Origin: Desulfitobacterium_A sp034927245
Lineage (GTDB): Bacteria; Bacillota; Desulfitobacteriia; Desulfitobacteriales; Desulfitobacteriaceae
DNA: 64,000 bases
Assembly (NCBI RefSeq): GCF_034927245.1
Contig: NZ_JAYFQK010000025.1
Location: forward strand, 1 to 64,000
Direction: 5' to 3'
This document shows, one piece after another, positions 6,137 through 15,147 of this stretch. Position numbers and translations under genes: made by a program. Positions within the stretch are counted from its first letter, which is position 1. Every line of letters begins with the position of its first letter. The notes under the pieces were generated by a model. It was given only the letters and a program-made list of their open reading frames with translations, was not told where the DNA came from and made no database searches.

Positions 6137-9100
6137 CTAGAATCCTGAAGAAATAACCTGACCAGTAACGGCTGTAATAGCATTACCAGCCAAATCGGTT
6201 ACATTGCTAACATCAACTGTTCCCGTAACACCAGTTGCAATAGCAGGAGTACCAGTAACCGTAAGGGTAATAGTATTTGTTCCACTACCAGCAACACTAT
6301 CTACCGTAAATGTTCCAGGTGCGCTAGTGGCACCATTTGCAAAGTTAGCAGCCGTTGCATTTACTGCCTCACTAAATACTAGTGTCAAATGTGTTGCGTC
6401 GGTGAAGTTCGCACTAGTTACTGTAGGAGCCTTAGCTTCTTTTACTGTAACCGTAACATCTTTAGTATCAGATACACCGCCCTTAGCAATGGTAGCTGTA
6501 TACGTTACTTGATCATCCGTATCGTCGGCGTTGCTTCTTGTGATTGTAGCAGTACTGCCTGTAAGACTAGATACGTTTGAAGCATCCGTTTTCTCAGTCC
6601 AAGTAATAGTTGAACCACTCGCTCCTGTTGTAGGAAGCGTAATCGTAGAAGCCGTTCCATCATAATTTACTGTCAGCGCTGTTTTGTCGTTTGCCACATC
6701 GGTAGTAAAAGTAGATGCAGGTACAGTACCTTCAAATTTAATCTTGATGGTTTGCATTTGGCCATTTGTAGCAATACCTGAAACAACAACATAATCAGAA
6801 GCAGTCGGTATATAGTTGAATACTAAGGTATTATCTACAACCTGCGCTACCGGTGTTTTACTTGCATTTACACTGCAATCAGCAAGTTTCACTTGAGACA
6901 AATTCATATCCTTTGTACCATATTGGTCTTTAGCATAGAGGTAAATATAACCTCTGTTGTCTTCGCCCGCTGTTAAGGCGTCATGTTGATTAGGAACTGC
7001 GGCTGCAGTTTTATTTGTGTATCTCGTTAAGTCTCTGCCCGCAATAGCATTAAGGACATTATTCGCAGGAATTCCTAAAGAAGCAGCATTTGCACCTTGA
7101 GCGGTATATTTACCTTGTGTTCCATTTAAGTTAACAGTTACTGTAGTCCCATCATAAGTGATGCCTGTTGCAGTCACCGAATCAGCTCTATCAACCGTTT
7201 GAGCGTAGAAGCCCATGGTTTGTGCAACTGCTTCATCTGTCTTAGATGTTACAGTCGTTGTTGCGGTATGATATCTCATATCATTACTATTGTAAGCTGT
7301 TGCAGATATTGTAGCTGATGAACCAGTCTTGGATGCGTCTAATTTATTAGCTGCAACTTTTGTTTGAGTATTATCATCACCCATGAAAGTATAGAAATCG
7401 CTGTTGGATGATGTTCCAATAGTAACTTTGCTTGGATCAAGGACTACCTTGCTGCCAGACGAAGTTTTACCATTTAGAATCAATTTAACAAACTGATCTT
7501 TCTGCTGAGGAGTTGGAGTTGCATCAGAAGTTGCATAGATTGGGTTTGGTGCTTCACTTATAACATAATCGGTAATTTTGTCATCAGCTAATACTGTCAT
7601 TGATAGGGTTTTTGTGTCTAAAGACAAATCATCATCATTACCAATTGTTGCATCAGTACTCTTCATTAACTCAAATTTTACTGTTGCCGATCCAGCTTTA
7701 TTTTTAGCTTTTAATACAACTTCATGCCCAGCAAACGCATAGTTCTGAGTAGAATCAACCTCTAAATAATCATTTGTTGGTACACTTGCTTTTACATAGT
7801 AAGTAACACCATCAATTACATTTTTACTTGTCATATCAATGGCCCTGCCATATTGGTCTTCAACCTTGAATCCGCCATCGTTATAACCAAAGTCAAGAGC
7901 CTGAGTTGAACCTAGCTGCATTCTTGAGATAAGAACAGATTCATCAAGTTTCAGTGTGTCGCCTTTCTTAGCAACGTCTACATTGATGGTTACAGAACTG
8001 AAATTACCTGTGTTGTTAACTGTTGCATTTAAGGTTTCCTGTTGAGCTGTAGTAGCGCCCACAGGAAGAACCGGAGCGTCATATTTTAATGAAGCGGTAC
8101 TGTCAGCATTTTCCTCAAAATACAAACCAGTTGTGGCGCCGTCTTTCTTTTCAGGTGATAATGCTACAACTTTATCTTTAGTGATATCTGTATATTTAGT
8201 AAGCTGTTTTCCATCTTGGTCATACGCTACAAATGGAATTTCAACACCTGTTTCACCAGAAGAGATAGTCTGTGTCGGCGCCATTAGAGTAAAGGTGTTA
8301 ACTTTCTGAGCTCTCTTCAGACTAAATGTTAAGGAATCAGTTTTTCCTGTATAACTTGTAGCAGTAATTGTAATTGGCTGATCCACAATCATTGTATAGT
8401 TATCAGGATCTAAGATGCTAACTTCAATTGCGCACTTCGTATCATCTTTCGGATCTTCAACAAGTTTAGCCGTAACTAATTGAGAATTGGAAGTTACGAG
8501 CTTATATTCTTTATCTTTATTGTCGATAGTAATAAGCCCATTTTCCATTAATGTTAAGGACTTAGTTTCGTTGCCTGCCATATCTTTGGCGGTGTAGTCG
8601 ATATAATATTTTTCACTGTCACCAACTTGCGGAGCTGCAGCATCACCGTCAGCAGTTACCAGTTTATTCAGGGCAATGTCACTGATTGTCCCTATTTGAG
8701 TAGAAATATTAAGTGTTGCAGTTGCTGAACAAGGAATATTTTGGCTCTTTGTTACAGCAGTGATAACGGTCGTTTGATACTGTGTCAACACTGTCGTTGA
8801 TTTATCCTGGTTTGGATCAGGATTAAAGCCAAACGGAGTTATAGTCAATATCCCTTTATTATCTGATTTTACATTGCCAATCCCGCATGTCCAGTTAATG
8901 TAGCTATCGCTTGCGAGATATTTATCGGTGATATCATTGCCGTACTGGTCTAATGCACGATAGGAGACATAACCCGTCTTTCCGCCTGTGACTACTGCTA
9001 ACTTATTGGAATCAAACTCAATTTTAGCGACTCTCTGTGCGGTAAAGTCAACTGAAGTTGTTCCCAAATCCGTATCGCCATTCTTTACGACTACACTGTA

Positions 9101-10228
9101 AACACCTTCAGCGAAGTTAGAAGAACTAGCTAAGACAGCCTCTGTTTTATTCGCATTCCAAGTTGTGGTTATAGGAGCATTGGTTGTTCCTCTTGTGACT
9201 TTGAAAGTCACTTTGCTTGTATCAGCAGGAGCAGCAGTGAATGCTACTTTGATGCTGTTTGCACTAGCAGCCTTTACGCTGGAAACAGATACAACACCCG
9301 TATTTACGTTTCCTTTGTTAACTTGGCCAAGAACTGCATCGCTGACAGCGCCGACACCACCAAGAGCGATAACTTTACTGCTATCGGTCAGGTTGTCATT
9401 AACGCCTGTAGCGGCTTTTGTTGCATCAGCAAGTACGATTGGGGAATTGGTTTGAGCTGCTAATGGTGCACCGGCAAGTGCATCGACGAGGGATTCGCCG
9501 TTAGCAACATACACTTTATCATATTTGAATGTCAGTCCATTGTTAACTGCATCATTTGTAGCATAACGGTCAGCACCGGCAAGTTTGGTAGCGCCGTCAT
9601 ATTTAGCTTGACCGCCAACGGTGTAGACTGGAGCAGTTACTTTTTCGCTTGCAGGGATTGTTCCATCCGGATTAGAAACGACGATGGAATAACCATTTGC
9701 TGCAGCGAAGGAAGCAGCAGACAGAGCATCAGCCGTACCGTTGTAAGCTACAACAAAGGAACCTTTAACGTTGGTTAATTGAGCTGCAACCTTGGCAGCG
9801 GTTTCTGTACGGTCAGCACCTTGGAGAGCTGTTACAGTTACGCCGGAGATTGCTTTTAAGGAAGCAACAGTGTCAGCACTCAGAGCACCTACAGCATAAA
9901 CGTTTTTAGCACCTAAGTTTTTGATCTCTTTTGCAACATTAGCATCAAGGGCATCCCTGTAAGTAACAAGGATTGGAGCCTTCAATTGACCTGCCAAAGG
10001 AGCAGCAGCCAAAGCGTCAACGATGTTAGCGTCATCAGCAGGAACAACGATAACGCTGTCAGCGCCGTTTGCCCATCCTTGATTAGCAACTGCGATAGCA
10101 GTTTCCACGCGGCCTGCGCCTGCGAGTCGATTTGAATCAGTGGTAGCTCCGAATACACTCATTGGAGCCATAGAGAGTACCATCCCGGCGATAGCTAGGG
10201 ATGCTACAGCCTTTTTCGTCTTTCTCAT
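6137..10228 (-). CDS. S-layer-type surface protein with three CWB2 repeats
   Basis: About 1363 residues when started at the ATG at 10228, which has an AGAGGAGAA ribosome site; a further ATG at 10249 lies over that site. A signal peptide (MRKTKKAVASLAI, cleaved after VFGA) is followed by three CWB2 repeats over roughly residues 30-310 (RLAGAGRVETA, LQGADRTETAA, LAGADRYATND starts). The long remainder is rich in beta-type Ser/Thr/Val sequence with Ig-like modules and ends in a Big_5/SbsA-like domain (LTLVFSEAVNATAANF, then DLAGNAIT). CWB2 repeats anchor proteins to an anionic wall polymer. Size, composition, single-gene layout and a long leader fit the main S-layer protein or a major adhesin. 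Confidence 0.85.
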   Translation of the reverse strand: MRKTKKAVASLAIAGMVLSMAPMSVFGATTDSNRLAGAGRVETAIAVANQGWANGADSVIVVPADDANIVDALAAAPLAGQLKAPILVTYRDALDANVAKEIKNLGAKNVYAVGALSADTVASLKAISGVTVTALQGADRTETAAKVAAQLTNVKGSFVVAYNGTADALSAASFAAANGYSIVVSNPDGTIPASEKVTAPVYTVGGQAKYDGATKLAGADRYATNDAVNNGLTFKYDKVYVANGESLVDALAGAPLAAQTNSPIVLADATKAATGVNDNLTDSSKVIALGGVGAVSDAVLGQVNKGNVNTGVVSVSSVKAASANSIKVAFTAAPADTSKVTFKVTRGTTNAPITTTWNANKTEAVLASSSNFAEGVYSVVVKNGDTDLGTTSVDFTAQRVAKIEFDSNKLAVVTGGKTGYVSYRALDQYGNDITDKYLASDSYINWTCGIGNVKSDNKGILTITPFGFNPDPNQDKSTTVLTQYQTTVITAVTKSQNIPCSATATLNISTQIGTISDIALNKLVTADGDAAAPQVGDSEKYYIDYTAKDMAGNETKSLTLMENGLITIDNKDKEYKLVTSNSQLVTAKLVEDPKDDTKCAIEVSILDPDNYTMIVDQPITITATSYTGKTDSLTFSLKRAQKVNTFTLMAPTQTISSGETGVEIPFVAYDQDGKQLTKYTDITKDKVVALSPEKKDGATTGLYFEENADSTASLKYDAPVLPVGATTAQQETLNATVNNTGNFSSVTINVDVAKKGDTLKLDESVLISRMQLGSTQALDFGYNDGGFKVEDQYGRAIDMTSKNVIDGVTYYVKASVPTNDYLEVDSTQNYAFAGHEVVLKAKNKAGSATVKFELMKSTDATIGNDDDLSLDTKTLSMTVLADDKITDYVISEAPNPIYATSDATPTPQQKDQFVKLILNGKTSSGSKVVLDPSKVTIGTSSNSDFYTFMGDDNTQTKVAANKLDASKTGSSATISATAYNSNDMRYHTATTTVTSKTDEAVAQTMGFYAQTVDRADSVTATGITYDGTTVTVNLNGTQGKYTAQGANAASLGIPANNVLNAIAGRDLTRYTNKTAAAVPNQHDALTAGEDNRGYIYLYAKDQYGTKDMNLSQVKLADCSVNASKTPVAQVVDNTLVFNYIPTASDYVVVSGIATNGQMQTIKIKFEGTVPASTFTTDVANDKTALTVNYDGTASTITLPTTGASGSTITWTEKTDASNVSSLTGSTATITRSNADDTDDQVTYTATIAKGGVSDTKDVTVTVKEAKAPTVTSANFTDATHLTLVFSEAVNATAANFANGATSAPGTFTVDSVAGSGTNTITLTVTGTPAIATGVTGTVDVSNVTDLAGNAITAVTGQVISSGF

Positions 10229-10249
10229 GTAGTAAATTTCTCCTCTCAT

Positions 10250-10545
10250 TTATTGGTGATTACCATTTTGTCTTTGGATTCAGGTTTTGTGCACTTTTTA
10301 ATAATAGGTTGTGCTTTTATGTACCTGATTCCATACCGCGTTGCACGATACCTAGTTGGCTTTCACCCCCTTAATGTAAGCCGCAAATCTTTAGACATTG
10401 CGCAATATCTAAAGGCATCCCACCCCTTTACGGAGGCGTCCCCCCTGAGAGACATATTCAGCCTCACGGGTGGCCTACCCTTTAGAACGCATTTAATGAG
10501 AAACCCATAATAGGTTCTACATTCGTAATAGATATTCTGTACCGG
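10250..10545 (-). promoter_or_regulatory. Long structured 5' leader of the S-layer gene
   Basis: There is no gene in the ~430 bp between the S-layer gene and the next gene upstream. On the minus strand several stems are visible: a 24-bp near-palindrome at 10390-10413 (TTTAGA/TCTAAA around TTGCGCAA), a CTGA..TCAG hairpin around 10443-10461, GGCTT/AAGCC near 10357-10385 and CCACCC/GGGTGG closing a larger loop. Blocks such as GGGGGGACG and GGGGTGGGATGCC recall parts of cyclic-dinucleotide riboswitches, but I cannot match a full consensus. It probably stabilises or regulates a very abundant mRNA. Confidence 0.45.
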
Positions 10546-10659
10546 AAGCAATATTCCTGCAAACCTCGTAAAATATTTTCTTTTTTTTTGAGAAGATTTA
10601 CGAAGTTTATTCTTATTTTACCGAATATATTCCAAGATTGCTAGCCCCTTAATAAATTC

Positions 10660-12258
10660 TTAATAACCTTTATAGGCTAGAATCCCTTGGTAGATGCCCT
10701 CAGCGGCTTTTTTCCGGAAGGCTGAAGAACTGAGAAGCGACTCTTCTGTCGGATTCGAGATAAATCCAAGCTCGGCCAAGACGGCCGGCATGGCAGTATT
10801 TTTAATCACGTAGAAATTAGCAGTCTTAACATTTCGATCATACAGTCCGAGCTCTTTAACAAGCGCTTGTTGAATATCAAGGCCAAAGGTCTTTGATTCA
10901 TTAGCAGCCGAACTGCTTAAGGAATAATATGTCGTGGTTCCGCCGGCATCAGGGTTGCTGAATGAATCGTTATGAATACTGATAAATAGATCAGCCTGAT
11001 TCTGATTGGCAATAGCAACACGGGCCTTTAAATCCTCCGCTTCGGTATAATTTGCACCGGCCGGGGATACGTCCGTGGAACGCGTCAGTATCACATTCGC
11101 CCCGGAGGACCGAAGCAGATCAGCTAAGTACAGGCCGACAGACAACGTATTATCTTTTTCACATGTCCCATTTGGCCCAATCGCCCCGGGATCGGGTCCC
11201 CCATGACCCGGATCAACAACGATGGTGGTTCCCGCTAAAAGCGAAGACGGAAGAATTGTCCCCGCAACCATCTCCTGAACTTGGGCTGACAGAACACCGG
11301 TGCCTCCCACCAAGATCACCCAAAGACGATCCGCCTCTGTCGCATTGATCATCGCTGAGTATGTTACGCCGGGCAAATCGTTTTTCTGGGCCATAAAAAG
11401 CGGTGTGTTTTGTTTCGCGGCGAGCGCTCCGGACACTAAGGCATCCGGAAAATCTTCTCCTGTCACTAAATACGCTTTCGGAATTCCGTTTGCAGGGGCC
11501 TTGGTAATATTTTCTTGAGTATACCAATAAATACTTGCGGCAGTCTCATAGCGATCTAGACCGGATAGGCGCTGCACCCCGGCTAATCCCTGAACCACAT
11601 TTTCAGCAACTGCACCTTTCCCGCCGATAACAAGCGTTTTCGCAGCAGCTAACTTCTTAAGTTCAGTTTGCGTCGATTGCGGTAATTCAGTCGCTTGGGT
11701 GAGAAGAATCGGGGTTTCGGTTACCCCCGCATACGGACCGACGGCTAAAGCATCAGGAAAAGTTTCCCCGTTCGCTAAAATAACCTGCCCGTTTCCGCCC
11801 AGCCGTTCGGCCACTAAAGCAGCCGTTTCATAGCGGTCTTCACCGCCGATTCGTTCCCACTGAAGCCCCGCCTGATTGAGTGATGATGTAATGGTTGAAC
11901 CCATCACTCCCTCCCCGCCAAGCAGAATCACGTGATTTGCGCCTAAGCGCTTAATTTCCTGAAGCACATTCTGATCCATTTCTTGCGGATAGGTTAGCAG
12001 GATCGGTGCGTCTAAGCGTTTCGACAGCGGAACGGAAACCAAGGAATCCGGAAAATCATCGGCACGCGCCAAAAGGACTGTTGAAGCTTCTTCCCAACCG
12101 GCTTGGGAGATCTTGACGGCAGTAGCTATGCGGTCTGCTCCATAAATTCGTGTTGTATCTGCTGTTAAAGGTGATGCGCTCACCGGGTTTTGAGCACCCA
12201 GCAAAAATGCCAGTGCCAAAAAAAGAAGAGCACTGCCCCTAACGATTCGTTGCCACAA
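10660..12258 (-). CDS. CWB2-anchored N-acetylmuramoyl-L-alanine amidase
   Basis: 532 residues. A signal peptide (MWQRIVRGSALLFLALAFLL, cut near SAS) precedes three CWB2 repeats (about residues 37-335; RIYGADRIATA, RIGGEDRYETA, RLSGLDRYETA) and an Amidase_3 domain (about 345-530). The zinc and catalytic residues are visible: His in DPGHGG, Glu in CEKDN, His in SIHND and Glu in LAELGF. It cleaves the amide bond between MurNAc and the stem peptide outside the cell. It resembles the C. difficile amidase Cwp6, which also carries CWB2 repeats. It sits just upstream of the S-layer leader in the same direction. Confidence 0.92.
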   Translation of the reverse strand: MWQRIVRGSALLFLALAFLLGAQNPVSASPLTADTTRIYGADRIATAVKISQAGWEEASTVLLARADDFPDSLVSVPLSKRLDAPILLTYPQEMDQNVLQEIKRLGANHVILLGGEGVMGSTITSSLNQAGLQWERIGGEDRYETAALVAERLGGNGQVILANGETFPDALAVGPYAGVTETPILLTQATELPQSTQTELKKLAAAKTLVIGGKGAVAENVVQGLAGVQRLSGLDRYETAASIYWYTQENITKAPANGIPKAYLVTGEDFPDALVSGALAAKQNTPLFMAQKNDLPGVTYSAMINATEADRLWVILVGGTGVLSAQVQEMVAGTILPSSLLAGTTIVVDPGHGGPDPGAIGPNGTCEKDNTLSVGLYLADLLRSSGANVILTRSTDVSPAGANYTEAEDLKARVAIANQNQADLFISIHNDSFSNPDAGGTTTYYSLSSSAANESKTFGLDIQQALVKELGLYDRNVKTANFYVIKNTAMPAVLAELGFISNPTEESLLSSSAFRKKAAEGIYQGILAYKGY

Positions 12259-12371
12259 AGATATCCCCCCCTTATTAATTTTAATGAAAATAACTTGGCA
12301 TTTTACAAGTTTCGATACGTTTCTGGATTATCCTTCTGTGATTATATAGTTTCATTACATAATTGTGGTAA

Positions 12372-14966
12372 TTACTGCAGCATTGTTTGAACTTGAGTCA
12401 TGATCGAATCCGAAACTATACTGCTGCCCCCGAAGGCAAATACCTTTTTGCCGCTCCAACCCTGCAATACTGTCTGTTCCTCCGCTCTCATTCCTGCCGA
12501 AGACACCAAAATGAGATTGCTGCTATTCAATGACGCTAAAACGCCCCCTGTCAAAGCATCGGGGAAATTCTCGCCTGTTGCCAGAAAAGCAGCCCCTCCT
12601 CGCGGCGGAAAAACTTTCAGCACTTCGGCAGCAGTTGCGTAGCGATCTTGGCCGGATAATCGGGTCGGATTAGGGAGATTCCGCATCGTGTCAGAAGAAA
12701 CAACACCTTCTCCGCCGATGACAACTGTTGCGGTCATTGCGGATTGCCCTAAAACTTCATTTGTCTCAGCGGGAAGGACATTAGCAGCCGTGAGTAAGAT
12801 TGGCACGCCATATTGTGCCGCAATGGAAGACATGGCAAGCGCATCCGGAAAATTGCTTCCATTGACGAGAACGGCTTCCCCGGTCATGCCCATAGCAAGC
12901 GCAATTTGCCGGGCCGTATCATAGCGATTGGCCCCGCCTAAACGCCTGACGCTGTAGATATTTTGCAATTCCTGCTCGATGCTGCCGGAAATAGCCCCGG
13001 TTCCCCCGAGAAGAATAACCTGCTTAGGCTGCAGACGCTGGATTTCTGTTAACACGTTCGCGGATAAACTTGCCGAATTCGTCAAAAGAATGGGGGCGTG
13101 CAATTTATAGGCCAGGGGCACACCCGCCAAAGCGTCCGGGAAATCTTCGGCCTTCGCCAAGAGTACGGTATCCGCACCATCCGGGAATCCCGCTTGAGAG
13201 ATCTGAACCGCTGTGTCCAGTCGGTCCTCGCCGGCTAGACGGCTCTCCTCAGGCATTGCCGCTGAACCCATTTGATAAATGCCCTGCTCCGTGATTCCCA
13301 CGGTGACTGTCCCCGAAGTCATTCCACCTCCGACTTTGAGCCAGCGTGAACCTGTCCAGCGATAGATATATTGGAGTCGGTTCGAGTCGGCAGCGTAGCT
13401 TACAGGGGTCATCGAAAGCTGTAGGAGCTTCTTAACGGGAGCTGTATCCTCCCTCTCAATGCTTATAGGCTCACCGATGGGTTTGACTCCGGCAGGTAAA
13501 TTGGCCGTCACTGTCGGTGTGCTCAACTTAAAAAGGGGAGTTTTCGATGGATCTGAACCCAAGGCCCGCGGAGGAATCTCTAATTGAACGGAAGTCTGAG
13601 ATGAGCTGTTCTTAAGAATCCCTCCTGCCCAAGTCACATTGGCTGATGCGGAAAAAGATTCCGGTTCAGCCGCAAACCGTACAGCCCAATACGCATTAAC
13701 ACGGCCATAACCATACGTGTCATCCCGGCCGGTCGTTCCCAAATCCAATGATGAATCCTCAAGAATCTGACGGACCTTGCTCGCTGAAAAGTCCGGATGT
13801 TGACTCCAAACCAATGCTGCCGTACCCGCGACAAAGGGTGATGCCATTGAAGTTCCATCAGAGACGGCATAACCTGCTGCGCCCTTTTGCCAATAGTCAC
13901 TGACAATATTTGTCCCGGGCGCGGCCAAACACGCACCGGGGCCCGTCAGAGAGAAAGAAGCCAACCGGTCTTGTTCGTCGGTTGCGGTTACCGCTAAAAC
14001 CTCGGGATCTGCGGCCGGATAAGTCAGGGTTGTCAACCGGTTTTCCTCGTCTTTATTCCCGCCGGCAGCGACGATTAAGCAGCCTTGATCGAGCGCGTAG
14101 CGAACCGCTTCTTTAAGAATGGCTTCCTCGCTATCCGCACCTAAACTCAGGTTAATGATCTGTGCTCCGTGATTCGCTGCCCAAACAATTCCGTCAGCAA
14201 TGACATCATCTGTTCCTTCCCCGGTACTGTCCACGGCTTTGATCGGCATGATTTTCGCTTGGGGTGCCACGCCGACGATCCCCGTTCCGTTCAGCTGTGC
14301 GGCAATAATCCCGGCAACATGTGTACCATGTCCGTTATTATCCAGAGTCGCACTTAATCCGCTTCGCCCGGTAATCGCATTATAACCCGATACGATATTG
14401 CCCCGAAGATCCACGTGTTCACTATCTACGCCCGTATCCACAACAGCAACGGTAATGCCCTTTCCCGTTGCTCCCAGAGCCCAAGCCTGGGGAACCTCGA
14501 TTTGCGTTAATCCCCATTGTCTTGCATAGTAGGGATCTTGAATTGTTGTGTCTGCTGCCGGGGCTGCTGCTGCGGCTGACGCTGAAATTTTCATCTTCTG
14601 AGCGGGACTGACACTCAACACGCCGGGAAAATCCTTCAATTTATTCATGACTTCATCCATACGACCGAACTCCAAGGCAAGCGTGATAAATTGTAATGGG
14701 CCTTTCCGGACGAGCTCAGCTTGAACGCTTTGGGCGACTGCCTCCGGTGAAATGCCCGGACTTAACTTTACGACAAGCCTTCCTTGAGAGCTTATATCGG
14801 AAGAGTTTAACTCAACCGGCATATTATTGACCGCTGTCACCGCTGCCTTATCCTGTGCAAAAGAGGGTATGGGAGCCGAGGCCCAACCGGACCCGAGAAA
14901 AAGTGCCGTTGCTAAGATAATACTTATGGCTTGTTTTAGTCTAAATTGAGTTTTTGTTTTTAACAC
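12372..14966 (-). CDS. CWB2-anchored subtilisin-like serine protease
   Basis: 864 residues. A signal peptide (cut near SFAQ) and an inhibitor_I9-like propeptide lead into a peptidase S8 domain with the catalytic triad Asp177 (AVVDTGVDSEH), His213 (NNGHGTHVAG) and Ser373 (GTSMASPF). A linker region (~430-570) and three C-terminal CWB2 repeats (~577-864; RLAGEDRLDTA, RLGGANRYDTA, RLSGQDRYATA) follow. CWB2 at the C-terminus, rather than the N-terminus as in its neighbours, is notable. It may process surface proteins such as the S-layer precursor, by analogy with protease Cwp84, although that is a cysteine protease. Confidence 0.92.
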   Translation of the reverse strand: MLKTKTQFRLKQAISIILATALFLGSGWASAPIPSFAQDKAAVTAVNNMPVELNSSDISSQGRLVVKLSPGISPEAVAQSVQAELVRKGPLQFITLALEFGRMDEVMNKLKDFPGVLSVSPAQKMKISASAAAAAPAADTTIQDPYYARQWGLTQIEVPQAWALGATGKGITVAVVDTGVDSEHVDLRGNIVSGYNAITGRSGLSATLDNNGHGTHVAGIIAAQLNGTGIVGVAPQAKIMPIKAVDSTGEGTDDVIADGIVWAANHGAQIINLSLGADSEEAILKEAVRYALDQGCLIVAAGGNKDEENRLTTLTYPAADPEVLAVTATDEQDRLASFSLTGPGACLAAPGTNIVSDYWQKGAAGYAVSDGTSMASPFVAGTAALVWSQHPDFSASKVRQILEDSSLDLGTTGRDDTYGYGRVNAYWAVRFAAEPESFSASANVTWAGGILKNSSSQTSVQLEIPPRALGSDPSKTPLFKLSTPTVTANLPAGVKPIGEPISIEREDTAPVKKLLQLSMTPVSYAADSNRLQYIYRWTGSRWLKVGGGMTSGTVTVGITEQGIYQMGSAAMPEESRLAGEDRLDTAVQISQAGFPDGADTVLLAKAEDFPDALAGVPLAYKLHAPILLTNSASLSANVLTEIQRLQPKQVILLGGTGAISGSIEQELQNIYSVRRLGGANRYDTARQIALAMGMTGEAVLVNGSNFPDALAMSSIAAQYGVPILLTAANVLPAETNEVLGQSAMTATVVIGGEGVVSSDTMRNLPNPTRLSGQDRYATAAEVLKVFPPRGGAAFLATGENFPDALTGGVLASLNSSNLILVSSAGMRAEEQTVLQGWSGKKVFAFGGSSIVSDSIMTQVQTMLQ

Positions 14967-15147
14967 AATACCTTGCTCCTTACCCTATCCTGCCTATTTT
15001 TCTCTACTATCTGAATATATAAGTTTTTGATATTGTTCTTGAATTCGCCGCTAAACCCGTTTTTTCCTTTTCAACACAGGAAATCGTTTCTTTATCGCGA
15101 ATATTAAAGTTTAGGTATAAAAAAATTAAGGAGCTGATGATACTGCC

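Noticed and set aside
6204..6512. Plus-strand frames within the S-layer and other CWB2 genes
   Set aside because: Antisense shadows of long Val/Thr/Ala-rich coding sequence with strong sense-strand domain evidence.
10253..10510. Plus-strand frame of 85 codons upstream of the S-layer gene
   Set aside because: It is antisense to the structured leader, lacks a ribosome site and has no domain character.
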